A stretch of DNA of 36,938 nt from Betaproteobacteria bacterium Ga0077523 (GCA_001464695.1 LNDQ01000155.1:1-36938), one strand, 5' to 3'. Positions 23,670 to 32,339 are shown, counted from the stretch's first letter. Program-made: numbers and translations. Notes: generated by a model not told the origin, from the letters alone.

Positions 23670-24569
23670 TCAGGCGGGGCGAACCTGGTCGCAGAATGCG
23701 TGACCGAGTCGATGCCGCTTGGCGTGGTACATGGCAGCGTCAGCGTTCCTGAGCAACACGTCGGCGGTGTCGCCATCCTCGGGACAGATGGCAATCCCGA
23801 TGCTGGGACGAACGGTGAGTTCGAGCTGACCGATCTTCAAGGGCGCACATACGGCGCGGAACACCTTGGAGGCAAGGCGCCTCAGATGTTGCCGCTCCAG
23901 CGAATCCGCGAGCAGGCAGGCGAACTCGTCGCCGCCGAGGCGGCTCACCATGTCCCCGCCACGCACCACGCGAGTCAGCCTGGCGGCGATGATCTTGAGC
24001 AGCTCGTCACCGGCATCGTGTCCGTGGGTGTCGTTGATCTCCTTGAAGCCGTCGAGATCGAGGTAGAGCAGGGCGAGCGACGGGCGCCACGACTCGGACC
24101 CGATCAGGGCCTTGTCCAGTCGCTCGCGAAAGTACGTCCGGTTCGGCAGCGAGGTGAGGGCATCGTGCAGGGAGAGATGACGGGCACGCCGTTCGCCGGC
24201 TCGGGTCCCGAGCAGTTCCGCGCGGGCCTGCGCCAATGCGGATTGGGCACTCAGGACTTCCAGCTTGAGCTGCCGGCACCGACCCAGTTCGTGAATGAGG
24301 GTCGCGTGCAGATGGTCCAGCGCCGCCACGCACTCGAGCACGCTGGTCCGGATGAAGCCGGCGGTGTGCTCCGACGGATGCTCGATCCGCTCGGCCGATG
24401 AGTCTGCTACGGTTTCTCGCAGTCTCTCCTTGACCGCGTTCATCAATGTGTCCCAGTCGCCCATGGCGACGTCACGCGACGCCACCGAAGTCGCCGGGTG
24501 TTGTCTCGCGTGGTCCACTGCCGCGCCTGCTTTGACAGCTCTCAGCAGGTTGTCCCAATCGACGATCAC
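23670..24569 (-). CDS. Diguanylate cyclase (GGDEF domain)
   Basis: A 299-residue protein that makes cyclic di-GMP. The GGDEF motif is intact (residues 212-216, RLGGDEFACLL) with an RxxD inhibitory site (RGGD, 203-206) five residues before it. The substrate-binding LDLDGFKEINDTHGHDAGD is present, and there is no EAL domain. The N-terminal part (about 1-120) is a soluble helical region that may sense or dimerise. The chosen start is the GTG at 24569 with GGAG four bases upstream; the frame stays open to a GTG at 24833, giving 387 residues, but there is no ribosome site there. Two similar DWD segments occur in the N-terminal part. Confidence 0.9.
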   Translation of the reverse strand: MIVDWDNLLRAVKAGAAVDHARQHPATSVASRDVAMGDWDTLMNAVKERLRETVADSSAERIEHPSEHTAGFIRTSVLECVAALDHLHATLIHELGRCRQLKLEVLSAQSALAQARAELLGTRAGERRARHLSLHDALTSLPNRTYFRERLDKALIGSESWRPSLALLYLDLDGFKEINDTHGHDAGDELLKIIAARLTRVVRGGDMVSRLGGDEFACLLADSLERQHLRRLASKVFRAVCAPLKIGQLELTVRPSIGIAICPEDGDTADVLLRNADAAMYHAKRHRLGHAFCDQVRPA

Positions 24570-24921
24570 GGTACTCCAGGGGCGCCCGGAGTGTGTCGCC
24601 CGCCGGAACCGCCCGCCGTCGAACTGCTGGCCGATGCCAAGGATCTCGACGACGTCGGCGTGACGAGGCTGTTCAGCGGCAATGGAATCGCCCGCCCTGA
24701 TGCGAACGGACACGGGCGGCACGTCCTGCACCGGCGTGTCGGAGATTTCTGGAACGGGGCGCAACGAGCCAGGGTGCGCCGAAGCCAGGGCTTGCTCTGT
24801 CAGTAGCCGTGCCACGTCTGCGTCCTCCCGCACGTTACTGCATCTGCTGCCATGCCTATGAGGCCGGTCGGTTCGCCGGTGCGCACGCCGGCGGTTCGTC
24901 GCCGTTGGAGGCAGGAGGTCT
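24570..24921. other. Spacer with a possible N-terminal extension of the diguanylate cyclase
   Basis: These 352 bases lie between the diguanylate cyclase start and the stop of the next minus-strand gene. The cyclase frame is open through 24833, so part may be coding if an upstream start is used. Otherwise no gene, strong promoter or repeat was recognised. Confidence 0.4.
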
Positions 24922-25350
24922 TCAACCTCTGCGCCCGAACGGTGGACGGCGGCCGGACCGGATGCCGGCGCCGCCGGCCGGGACGATCGGCTGCGCTGCG
25001 CTTTCGTCGCCGGTGGCCGGACCGGCGGTGGCCACCTTGCCCGGAGGCGGTGACCCTTCCGAGGTGAAATCGGTGTTCTGCTGCGCCAGGTTCTTGTCCT
25101 TGGGGGCGCGTCGGGCTGGAGGTATGTACACGGCGGGACCTATCGTGAAACCTGCAATTCGAGATGCTTGAAGTCGCCACGGTGCCTGCAAGCGATGCTG
25201 GCCACGGTTCGACACGGTTCCATTAGGCCGGTTTGCGGTGCCCTTCGTCGGTGCGGCAGCGAACATGGCCTTGGCCAATGCCGCGTGGTGGCATCGACAC
25301 GCTTCCAGTGCGCGAGCGAGGCTGCGCTCGAAGGGTGTGCGGTCGTTCAT
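24922..25350 (-). CDS. Hypothetical protein coupled to the cardiolipin synthase gene
   Basis: A 142-residue protein whose ATG (25350) overlaps the stop codon of the PLD-type gene (ATGA), the main argument that it is real. The first 30 residues form a hydrophilic helix with two Cys (LARALEACRCHHAALAKAMF); the rest is Pro/Gly/Ala-rich and low-complexity (VYIPPARRAPKDKNLAQ, GKVATAGPATGDESAAQP). There is no signal peptide or membrane segment. I do not recognise the family. It could also be an out-of-frame shadow in a non-coding stretch, but the overlap start is hard to explain by chance. Confidence 0.55.
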   Translation of the reverse strand: MNDRTPFERSLARALEACRCHHAALAKAMFAAAPTKGTANRPNGTVSNRGQHRLQAPWRLQASRIAGFTIGPAVYIPPARRAPKDKNLAQQNTDFTSEGSPPPGKVATAGPATGDESAAQPIVPAGGAGIRSGRRPPFGRRG

Positions 25351-26756
25351 AGCCAGTAAGCCCATGCGCGCGCGAACGACTCCTTGAGGCGCGGGCCCAA
25401 TCCGCGACGTTCCCATTGTTCGAGCGTGATCGTGTTGGACTCGGCGAGATCCTTCTCGAACATCACCTGCACCTGGCGGCCGAATTCCGCGTCCAGCACC
25501 ACAGCGTTCAACTCGTAGTTGTGCAGGAAGCTGCGCCAGTCGAGGTTGGTCGAGCCGACGGTGGCCCATACCCCGTCGATCAATGCGGTCTTGGAATGCA
25601 GGATCACGCCGTGCCGCTCGTGGATCTTCACGCCCGAGCGCAGCAGCCGGTCGTAGTAGGCGCGTCCGGCATGGAACACCAGCGACGAATCGGTCTGGCT
25701 GGGCAGGACCAGCTTTACGTCGACACCGCGCCGCGCCGCGGTTTCCAGCGCCGTGAGGAGTTGCGGGTCCGGTACGAAATAGGCATTCGTGATGCTGATA
25801 CTCGTCTCGGCGCTGCCGATGGCCGAGAGCAGGGTGGCGTAAATCAGGCTGTAGGGTTCGTCGGGTGCGCTGCCGATGGCACGCACCACCTGTCGCCCCG
25901 AGTTCTCCAGTCTGGGAAAGTAATTGCGCCCAGGCAGCGGGTCGCCCTTCTGCGTGTCCCACGTGGCGAGGAACAGCTTCTGGAATTCCGCCACCACGGG
26001 CCCTTGCACCTGCAGGTCGGTGTCGCGCCATGCCGGGCCGTCGGTGCCCGGGCTACGGGAACCACGCTTGAACGAACCGCCGGAGTACACGCTGCTGATG
26101 TTGATGCCGCCCAGGAACGCCGTGCGGCCATCCACGATCAGCAACTTGCGGTGGTCGCGTTGATTGAGTGCCCAGTCCTTGCGCGCCGAAGCCGGATTGA
26201 CGGGGTTGAACTCGAGCACCCGGATGCCGCTGTCGCGCAGTCGCTCAAAGAACTCACCCGGGGTGTTGATGGTCCCCACGCTGTCGTGGATGAGATTGAC
26301 CTGGACGCCCTGGCGCTGCTTGTCGATCAGCGCCTGCGCGAAGCGTCGCCCCACTTCGTCGTCCTCCAGGATGTAGGTCTCGAGGTTGATGTGGTCGCGC
26401 GCAGCATTGATCGCCGCGAACATCGCCTCGTAAGTGGCCGGACCATCCTGCAGCAGACGTACTCGATTGCCGGTCGTGAGCGGGCTCCCGACGATTGCCT
26501 CTTCGAGCGCCAGGTGACGCTCGAAGATGTCGGTTTCCTTCCCGCTGGCCGCCAGGCGTTCCAGGACCGCTTTGCTCTGCGCCGCGGTCAACGGGCCGCG
26601 TGCACCCTCCAGTTGCACCGGCGGGTGCGACCGGCGGGAAAGGTCCGGCACGATCGTCGGCAGACTGCTGCAACCCGCCACGCACAACAGCAGCAGCACC
26701 GACCATCGGCGCAGGCGTGGCACCTGACGCCGCGATGTCTCGAGCGATGCAGGCAT
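25347..26756 (-). CDS. Phospholipase D family lipoprotein, cardiolipin synthase-like
   Basis: A 469-residue protein with two PLD catalytic motifs: H202-x-K204-x4-D209 (DHRKLLIVDG) and H387-x-K389-x4-D394 (LHSKTALIDG). This is the layout of cardiolipin synthases that join two phosphatidylglycerols or use related donors. A lipoprotein signal peptide (lipobox VAGC, Cys29) replaces the N-terminal membrane helices of ClsA, so it is anchored in a membrane from the periplasmic side. It starts five bases after the sugar-dehydrogenase stop, with AAGG in the gap. Substrate is inferred from the family only. Confidence 0.88.
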   Translation of the reverse strand: MPASLETSRRQVPRLRRWSVLLLLCVAGCSSLPTIVPDLSRRSHPPVQLEGARGPLTAAQSKAVLERLAASGKETDIFERHLALEEAIVGSPLTTGNRVRLLQDGPATYEAMFAAINAARDHINLETYILEDDEVGRRFAQALIDKQRQGVQVNLIHDSVGTINTPGEFFERLRDSGIRVLEFNPVNPASARKDWALNQRDHRKLLIVDGRTAFLGGINISSVYSGGSFKRGSRSPGTDGPAWRDTDLQVQGPVVAEFQKLFLATWDTQKGDPLPGRNYFPRLENSGRQVVRAIGSAPDEPYSLIYATLLSAIGSAETSISITNAYFVPDPQLLTALETAARRGVDVKLVLPSQTDSSLVFHAGRAYYDRLLRSGVKIHERHGVILHSKTALIDGVWATVGSTNLDWRSFLHNYELNAVVLDAEFGRQVQVMFEKDLAESNTITLEQWERRGLGPRLKESFARAWAYWL

Positions 26757-26761
26757 CCACC

Positions 26762-28168
26762 TTATCCTTGATTTCGGCGCGCCCGCTCCGCTTGCAGCGA
26801 CGACTTGCTCCCGCGGCTGAATGTCACACGCCAGACGACGTTGCCGACGTCATCGGCCACCAACAACGCGCCCTTGCCGTCGAGAGCGACGCCTACCGGC
26901 CGGCCGAACGCCCGCCCCTTCTCACCGAGAAATCCCGCCAGTACGTCGATGGGCGGTGCGCCGGATGGCCGCACGCCTTCGAACGGGACGAAGATGACTT
27001 TATAGCCGCTGGGCGGTCGTCGATTCCACGAGCCGTGCTGGCCGACGAACATGCCTTGAGCGAACGGGGCGGGCAGGTTCGCGCCTTGCGTCGACGCGAG
27101 GCCCAGCGAAGCGGTGTGCGGTCCCAGAGCGTAGTCCGGAGTGATCGCGTCCTTGATCCGTTCGGGCCGGGGCGGCTTCACCCGAACGTCCACATTCGCT
27201 CCGAAATAGCTGTACGGCCAGCCATAGAAGCCGCCGTCGCGAACCGACGTGAGGTAGTCCGGCACGAGGTCGCTGCCGAGTTCGTCGCGCTCGTTGACCA
27301 CGGTCCACAGAACGCGGTCGACCGGCGTCCAGGCGAGACCGTTGGCGTTGCGCAGCCCCGACGCATAGATCCGGTGAGCGCCGCTCTTTCGGTCCACTTC
27401 CCAGATCGCGGCGCGCCCGACTTCCACGTCCATGCCCCGTTCGCCCACGTTGCTGTTCGACCCCACCGTCACATACAGCTTGGTTCCGTCGGCGCTAGCG
27501 ATGATGTTCTTGGTCCAGTGGTGATTGATGGGCCCTGCGGGAAGCGCCACCAACGGAGTGCCGGGCGCCGTGATGCGCGTGGCGCCGGTGACATACGGGA
27601 AGCGCAGCACCGCGTCGGAGTTGGCCACGTACAGTTCGTCGCCGACCAGTGCCATGCCGAAGGGCGAGTTGAGACCCTCCAGCAGCACGGAGCGCACGTC
27701 CGCCACACCGTCGCCGTCACTATCGCGCAGTAGCGTGATGCGGTTGGCGCTCGGCGCCGCCGCCCCGGCGCGCTTCATCATCGTGCGCATCACCCAACCC
27801 TTGGGACCGTTGGCGTTGTCGGGTCTGGGTGGCGCATTGGTTTCCGCGACCAGCACATCGCCGTTGGGTAGTACGTACAGCCAGCGAGGGTGGTCGAGAC
27901 CGGCAGCGAATGCGGCCACACGCGTGCCCGAGGCAGCCCATGGTGTCATGCCGGGCATCCAGCCCTCGGCGGGTGCGACGTTCACCGTCGGCACCAGCGA
28001 GTGACGAGGTGCCGGCAGTATCGGCCGTGGGCCGGTTCCGTCGGCGATTTGCAGGCGAGCAGTGTCACCGCAGGCGACCAGCATCGAGACTGCCATGCCG
28101 ACTCCCACGGCGCGCCAGGTTCGGCGCCACCGCGACGGCAACCGTCGCAGGGCGCAACTACCTTTCAC
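26762..28168 (-). CDS. Sorbosone dehydrogenase-like (PQQ-type beta-propeller) lipoprotein
   Basis: A 468-residue exported protein of the soluble glucose/sorbosone dehydrogenase family. The signal peptide has an Arg-rich n-region and the lipobox LVAC (Cys33). The body shows the propeller landmarks GLDHPRWLYVLPNGDVLVAE, LLRDSDGDGVADVRSVLLEG, YVTVGSNSNVGERG, GLRNANGLAWTP and GQHGSWNRRPPSGYKVIFVP. Family members oxidise aldoses with PQQ; whether this one has PQQ cannot be read here, and no pqq genes are in the window. The start is a GTG (28168) that overlaps the DUF3309 stop (GTGA). Confidence 0.88.
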   Translation of the reverse strand: MKGSCALRRLPSRWRRTWRAVGVGMAVSMLVACGDTARLQIADGTGPRPILPAPRHSLVPTVNVAPAEGWMPGMTPWAASGTRVAAFAAGLDHPRWLYVLPNGDVLVAETNAPPRPDNANGPKGWVMRTMMKRAGAAAPSANRITLLRDSDGDGVADVRSVLLEGLNSPFGMALVGDELYVANSDAVLRFPYVTGATRITAPGTPLVALPAGPINHHWTKNIIASADGTKLYVTVGSNSNVGERGMDVEVGRAAIWEVDRKSGAHRIYASGLRNANGLAWTPVDRVLWTVVNERDELGSDLVPDYLTSVRDGGFYGWPYSYFGANVDVRVKPPRPERIKDAITPDYALGPHTASLGLASTQGANLPAPFAQGMFVGQHGSWNRRPPSGYKVIFVPFEGVRPSGAPPIDVLAGFLGEKGRAFGRPVGVALDGKGALLVADDVGNVVWRVTFSRGSKSSLQAERARRNQG

Positions 28169-28323
28169 AGTCGTCCCAAGACCAGCATCAGGACGATGAC
28201 GACTGCCACCACGCCGAGCACGCCGCTGGGCCAGTAGCCCCAGCCTTTGCTGTGGGGCCACGTCGGTATGGCACCGATCAGGGCCAGGATCAGCAGGATC
28301 AACAATATCGTTCCCAGACTCAT
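28165..28323 (-). CDS. DUF3309 small membrane protein
   Basis: A 52-residue protein, beginning MSLGTILLILLILALIGAIP and continuing TWPHSKGWGYWPSG before a second hydrophobic helix that ends VLGRL. This is the DUF3309 pattern: two membrane helices around a Trp/Gly-rich turn. AGGAGA lies five bases upstream of the ATG at 28323. The TGA stop overlaps the GTG start of the sugar dehydrogenase, so the two are coupled. Function is unknown; the family is common among stress-type small membrane proteins. Confidence 0.92.
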   Translation of the reverse strand: MSLGTILLILLILALIGAIPTWPHSKGWGYWPSGVLGVVAVVIVLMLVLGRL

Positions 28324-28901
28324 CGAACTCTCCTAGCGAGGTGGAAATGCGCAGATCTCGATCGTCCGTTCCGTGTGCGCCTGACGCAGGCGACGACGCA
28401 TCGGTTCTGGATGTCTCTCGCCACCGGCCCGGACAGGCCCGTGGTGCAGCCCGATGAATCCGCGAGGAGCACCCTTCGGGCCGCCCTGCGACGAACTCCT
28501 GGTGCGCCCGCGAAGGCACTGCGGGCGTGAGATCAGACTAGACCTTGGCAGCAGGCCGGTCCGTGCGGTGGCGAACAATCGGCCCGATCCCGCACAGGAC
28601 CCGCTGCGTGCCATCTATTGGCTTACCGGCGCTCAGGTGTCGTTCTTCGTGGTCAACCTCGCAACCGACATCTCGCCGATCAACGAGGCGGGTCAGTGCG
28701 GGACTGCTCCGGATCCCCCTTTTCTTAACTAACTGCCTCGACCGATGACCTTTGCGCGGCCACCAGCGCGATCGGTTGGCGGCCCGCGTGTCGACCGATT
28801 CAGGCTCCGGCCGTTGGGGCAATCAAGCAGATCCTCAGCTCTGACGCCCGTGCGCTTGTTCGCGCGAAGGCGATCGGCCGCGTCGTCCGGTCAAGGACCC
28901 C
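28324..28901. other. Gene-free spacer of 578 bases
   Basis: It lies between the DUF3309 gene start and the end of the hemerythrin gene, both on the minus strand. Short open frames exist on both strands but have no family features, ribosome sites or consistent codon use. A short AT-rich patch (TTTTCTTAACTAACTG near 28720-28736) stands out against the GC-rich background. It may be a degraded gene or regulatory DNA; I see nothing specific. Confidence 0.5.
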
Positions 28902-29390
28902 TCAGGCCCGATCAGCCAGCAGTTCCGCCTTGCGCGCCGCGAGCTTGGCGCCGAGCTCCACCATGTCGAGCTTGGTGGCTTTCGCTTTCGGGAACATCTG
29001 GGTCTGTTCCTCCTTGACGTGATGCTTCACGTACTCGGACAGCACCTTGATCTTCGCATCGAACATCTCGCCGTCGGGTTCGACACCTTCGACTTCCGCG
29101 ATCAGTGCCTTCAACGTGGCATGCTCGACGATCGCTTCCGGAACCAGTTCCTTGTCCTTCAACGCCAGCTTGACGGCCGGGTAGAAGATTTCCTCTTCCA
29201 CCTGCGCATGCACGGTGAGTTCGGTGCAGAGGCGAGCGACGATGTGCTTCTTGCGCGACGCTGAACGCGTGTTCTCATATTCGGCGAACAGACCGCTGAC
29301 CAGTTCGTGATCGGCGCGCAGTAGCGCAGGCGCTTCCTGGGCTTTGGGTGCAGGAATCTTGCTCGGTGCCTTCTTGGTTGTCGTATCCAT
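28902..29390 (-). CDS. Hemerythrin HHE domain protein
   Basis: A 162-residue soluble four-helix protein. Candidate iron ligands are His28 (LLRADHELV), His61 and Glu65/66 (TVHAQVEEEIFYP), His90 (IVEHATLK) and His123/His124 with Glu127/Glu128 (VKHHVKEEQTQMFP). Hemerythrin-like proteins bind oxygen or sense oxidative or nitrosative stress. A Lys/Pro/Ala-rich 22-residue extension precedes the domain. The ATG at 29390 is the family-like start. A candidate regulatory site lies 225 bases upstream (29615-29632). Confidence 0.92.
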   Translation of the reverse strand: MDTTTKKAPSKIPAPKAQEAPALLRADHELVSGLFAEYENTRSASRKKHIVARLCTELTVHAQVEEEIFYPAVKLALKDKELVPEAIVEHATLKALIAEVEGVEPDGEMFDAKIKVLSEYVKHHVKEEQTQMFPKAKATKLDMVELGAKLAARKAELLADRA

Positions 29391-29794
29391 GATGGGGGCT
29401 CGCTTTCGGTTCGATTGGAATGGGATCGCGTTCACTGTAAGGCGGTGGCCAGGGATCGCCGGTTGCCGGCGTTCCGACGTGCGGGTGAGGGTCCAGGTCC
29501 CAAGTCGGGCGCTGTAGTCACCGTGGACGCGTTCATGGTGAACACCTTTGAGTGGAGTCACCGGATGTTCATTCGTTCGCCCGACCGACGCCGTCCGACT
29601 ATCGAGTACATCGCTGTAGGACTGGAGCGCATTCGCCGCACCGGTCATCGCGACGTGGCCTTTGCGCGGCGGACTGTGGACGACCTGGGGGCTCTACGTG
29701 CGGACCGCCACCGCCATGGCGCCACGATTCCAAATCGCCACGATCGTCCCTCGAGGCGAGCGCGATGCGCACACGCGGGCGCACGACCTCGGGG
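29391..29794. other. Gene-free spacer upstream of the hemerythrin gene
   Basis: About 400 bases separate the hemerythrin start from the end of the M48 peptidase gene (same strand). No credible coding sequence was seen. It contains candidate site f (29615-29632) in the orientation of the hemerythrin gene. Confidence 0.5.
29615..29632 (-). promoter_or_regulatory. Candidate regulator site f (minus strand, ends GTCCTACA)
   Basis: Read on the minus strand it is ATGCG-N8-CTACA with N8 ending in GTC. The CTACA half and GTC are conserved with the other sites; the left half is weak. It lies 225 bases upstream of the hemerythrin start codon. Confidence 0.35.
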
Positions 29795-30628
29795 TTACGC
29801 AGTCTTGAATCGATACGCCGGCCGCGGCGTCTTGTCGTCGAAGTACGGCATCATCTGCGGGATGAGCTCCGCGAGAGCGGCCTGGCGCTTCTCGCTTTGC
29901 GGGTGCGTGCTGAGGAAGTCCGATTGGCCCCTGGATCCGGTCGCCTCGAGCATCTTGCCCCAGAGGCGTGGTGCGGCGTGCGGGTCGTAACCTGCCTTGG
30001 CGGCGAGCTCGATGCCGATGCGATCCGCTTCGGATTCCTGGGCACGGCTGTTGGGCAGCTGCACACCGACCGTGGTGGCGACGGCGGCGGCCTGCAGCGC
30101 CATGGCTCCGCCTGTGCCCTTGCTTCCCAGCAGCATGGCGCCGATCTGCAGCGCGGTCTGGGATGCCATGGCCGTGGACATGCGCTCGGTCGTGTGTTTC
30201 GCCAGCGCGTGGGCGATCTCGTGTCCCATGATCTGGGCGATCTCGTCATCGGACAGTTCGAGTTGCGTGATGATGCCGGAATAGATGGCCATCTTGCCCC
30301 CGGCCATGCACCAGGCGTTGAGCGTCTTCGGCTCGTCGATCACCGCCACCTGCCAATCCCAGCTCTCGGTCTCGGGGCGATACTGGACGGCTTGGGCCAC
30401 CAGGCGCGCCGTGATCTTGTCCACGCGTGCCTTCATCGCGGCATTGTCGTTGAGCTTGCCCGCCTGCTGAATCGGGGCGAGGACTTCGGCGTAGGCCTGC
30501 GAGGACGCCTCGATCGCCTGGGATTCCGGCACCAGCATGAGTTGGTTGCGTCCGGTGACGGGCGCGTTCTGGCAGCCTGCCACGATGACGGCAAGCGCCG
30601 CCAGGTACGGCATGGTCGATCGCATCAT
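29795..30628 (-). CDS. M48 family metallopeptidase lipoprotein
   Basis: A 277-residue periplasmic protease. The signal peptide ends in the lipobox VAGC (Cys19). The zinc motif HEIAH is at residues 136-140, with Glu200 (AQESEADRIG) as the third ligand, and the STHPQSEKR segment near the end. It resembles LoiP/YggG-like or BepA-like proteases that act on outer-membrane proteins under osmotic stress; no TPR repeats follow, so LoiP is closer. AAGGAG lies upstream of the ATG pair at 30628/30625. It is 28 bases downstream of a small secreted-protein gene. Confidence 0.93.
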   Translation of the reverse strand: MMRSTMPYLAALAVIVAGCQNAPVTGRNQLMLVPESQAIEASSQAYAEVLAPIQQAGKLNDNAAMKARVDKITARLVAQAVQYRPETESWDWQVAVIDEPKTLNAWCMAGGKMAIYSGIITQLELSDDEIAQIMGHEIAHALAKHTTERMSTAMASQTALQIGAMLLGSKGTGGAMALQAAAVATTVGVQLPNSRAQESEADRIGIELAAKAGYDPHAAPRLWGKMLEATGSRGQSDFLSTHPQSEKRQAALAELIPQMMPYFDDKTPRPAYRFKTA

Positions 30629-30656
30629 GAGGTCGGTCTCCTTGCGGGGCTGGGGC

Positions 30657-30947
30657 TCATCGACGAGCCGGACGGTTTGCGAACGTGTCGGGCGTGCCGG
30701 AACCGGCATCGTTGGGACGATCCGACGGGGCAGAGGGTTCGGCATTCACGCGATCGGCTACCCGGGATGTCGGAATCACCGCGGGCTTGTCGGTCGAGCG
30801 GCCAGCCTTGACGGTGCGGTCCGGAACGCTCGCACGCGGTGCCGGCGGTGGCACGTCCGATTTGTCGCGCGCGGATTGCACAGCCCAGGTCCCGTCGACC
30901 ATTGCGACCCACCCCACAAGTGCCACTGCGATCTGCTTTGCGTTCAT
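30657..30947 (-). CDS. Small secreted hypothetical protein
   Basis: A 96-residue protein. The first 26 residues form a hydrophobic export signal (KQIAVALVGWVAMVDGTWA); the rest is hydrophilic, Pro/Arg/Ser-rich and without structure-like motifs. GGAGG lies five bases upstream of the ATG, which supports expression. It is upstream of the M48 peptidase gene on the same strand and probably co-transcribed. Family and function are not recognised. Confidence 0.65.
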   Translation of the reverse strand: MNAKQIAVALVGWVAMVDGTWAVQSARDKSDVPPPAPRASVPDRTVKAGRSTDKPAVIPTSRVADRVNAEPSAPSDRPNDAGSGTPDTFANRPARR

Positions 30948-31159
30948 CGAAGCCTCCGTCGCCTGGTCTCGCGCTCGTTGCCCTGCACGGGAACCACGTT
31001 GGTGATCACCCTATGGGAAGACGATGCGGCGGTCTGTGCGCTGGCGCACGACCTCCACCGCCTGCGCTTCAGTGCGGCGGCGAACAGACGGGCGTGGGGT
31101 TCGCGACGAACCTTCGTTCGATGAGTGGACGCCATGCGGCCACCGACCTGGAGACAGCA

Positions 31160-31609
31160 ATGACGCACTTCCGTATCGGGATGTCGATCGGTCTCGTCGT
31201 GATGGTCGCGGGCCTTGGCGCCTGCAACCTGACCCCCATGATGGCCAGTACCAATACCTTGATGGCACGCCTGTCGGGGCCGGATGAAGTACCGCCCGTG
31301 TCGAGCAGTGGCAGCGGTGCGGTCGAAGCGGATCTGAATCGCAAGACCAACGTTCTGAACTGGACCGTCACCTATGCCGGATTGACGGGCCCGGTGACGG
31401 CTGCACATTTTCACGGGCCCGCAGTGCCCGGCGAGACCGCTGGTGTGGCGGTGCCGATCACCGGGAACCTCGCGAGCCCGATCAAGGGCCAAACTCCCCT
31501 CACATCGGCCCAGGTGCAGGGGTTGATGGCAGGGAAGTGGTACGTGAACCTCCACACGGCGGCCCACCCGGAAGGTGAGGTCAGAGGCCAGGTGATCGGT
31601 CTGCGCTGA
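31160..31609 (+). CDS. CHRD domain lipoprotein
   Basis: A 149-residue exported protein with lipobox LGAC (Cys22) and a CHRD domain (about residues 37-148): LSGPDEVPPVSSSGSGAVEA, LNWTVTYAGLTGPVTAAHFHGPA and WYVNLHTAAHPEGEVRGQV. The HFHGP and NLHTxxHPxGEIRGQ motifs are hallmarks. The domain was first seen in chordin; bacterial members are exported and of unknown function. GGAG precedes the ATG at 31160 by seven bases. Divergent from the small secreted-protein gene across a 212-base spacer. Confidence 0.92.
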   Translation: MTHFRIGMSIGLVVMVAGLGACNLTPMMASTNTLMARLSGPDEVPPVSSSGSGAVEADLNRKTNVLNWTVTYAGLTGPVTAAHFHGPAVPGETAGVAVPITGNLASPIKGQTPLTSAQVQGLMAGKWYVNLHTAAHPEGEVRGQVIGLR

Positions 31610-31639
31610 GTTCCCTCGCGACAGCGCCTCACTGTATGC

Positions 31640-31655
31640 GGGCCCTTGCGGGCCC
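31640..31655. terminator. GGGCCC-TTGC-GGGCCC hairpin, possible terminator
   Basis: A short six-base-pair G+C stem with a four-base loop lies 31 bases after the CHRD stop codon. There is no T run, so it could be a factor-dependent or pause hairpin or simply chance. Confidence 0.3.
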
Positions 31656-31751
31656 GACAGCACTGCGTTCCGGGACCGATCCCGTGCGTCGGCGCCGACT
31701 GGCTATCCACATCGGTTCGCAGCATGGACCAGACGCCCGCCGCCGCCGTGT

Positions 31752-31769
31752 CAGCGTGCTTCTCCTACA
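31752..31769 (+). promoter_or_regulatory. Candidate regulator site d (ends CTCCTACA)
   Basis: CAGCG-N8-CTACA, with the N8 ending in CTC rather than GTC. It lies 112 bases upstream of the gene at 31881, the same distance as site a from its gene. A -10-like TGTATT occurs about 55 bases on. Confidence 0.38.
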
Positions 31770-31880
31770 GACGGACCGCATCGCCCCTGACTTCGCCGTG
31801 TGCGATGCGCGCGCACTGTATTCATCGACCGGACCGACCGGAACCCGCTTCCTACGCAACGCCCCACAAGGAGTAGCTCC

Positions 31881-32339
31881 ATGAAACCTTCCAGAGTCCT
31901 GCTGAAGACTTCCACCGCGAGTGCGGTCATTGCCCTGATCGGCTTGGTCTATGCACAGACCGGTTCGAGCGGCAACGTGACCGATTCGCGCGGTGAGAAC
32001 GTGACGACGACAACCAGCCAGCCGATGCCGAACAATGCCGGGCGGACGCCGGCGCCCGCGGGCGACATGCCGGACCGTTCGGCCCAGGCAGGCGGCCGCG
32101 AACTCTCCGACAGCGCGACCAGCGTACTGGTGCCCATCGTGGCGGCACCCTCGACGCCACTCGCAGTTGACGCGCCCAACGAAGTGGACGCGATCGCGGC
32201 AAAGGGTGCCGCCGTATCGGCTGCTCCGCCGGTCGCGGACTACACAGGCGCCGAGCGCATGGGAGAGGGCTCTGCGGAGACTTCCAATGTCGGTGGTGTC
32301 ATGGCGAACGAACGGCTCGCGCGCGCCGATCGGAACTGA
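31881..32339 (+). CDS. Exported hypothetical protein
   Basis: A 152-residue protein with a signal-like N-terminus (residues 1-25: a Lys-rich start, then SAVIALIGLVYAQ). The mature part is hydrophilic, low-complexity and Ala/Thr/Ser/Gly-rich (TTTTSQPMPNNAGRTPAPAG) without Cys or recognisable domain. AAGGAG lies seven bases upstream of the ATG at 31881, and a candidate regulatory site is 112 bases upstream. I do not recognise a family. Confidence 0.7.
   Translation: MKPSRVLLKTSTASAVIALIGLVYAQTGSSGNVTDSRGENVTTTTSQPMPNNAGRTPAPAGDMPDRSAQAGGRELSDSATSVLVPIVAAPSTPLAVDAPNEVDAIAAKGAAVSAAPPVADYTGAERMGEGSAETSNVGGVMANERLARADRN

Noticed and set aside
23163..24401. Plus-strand frame of 412 codons
   Set aside because: It crosses a strong terminator and is antisense to the GGDEF gene.
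28454..28732. Plus-strand frame of 92 codons in the large spacer
   Set aside because: No ribosome site, no family features and composition like non-coding GC-rich DNA.
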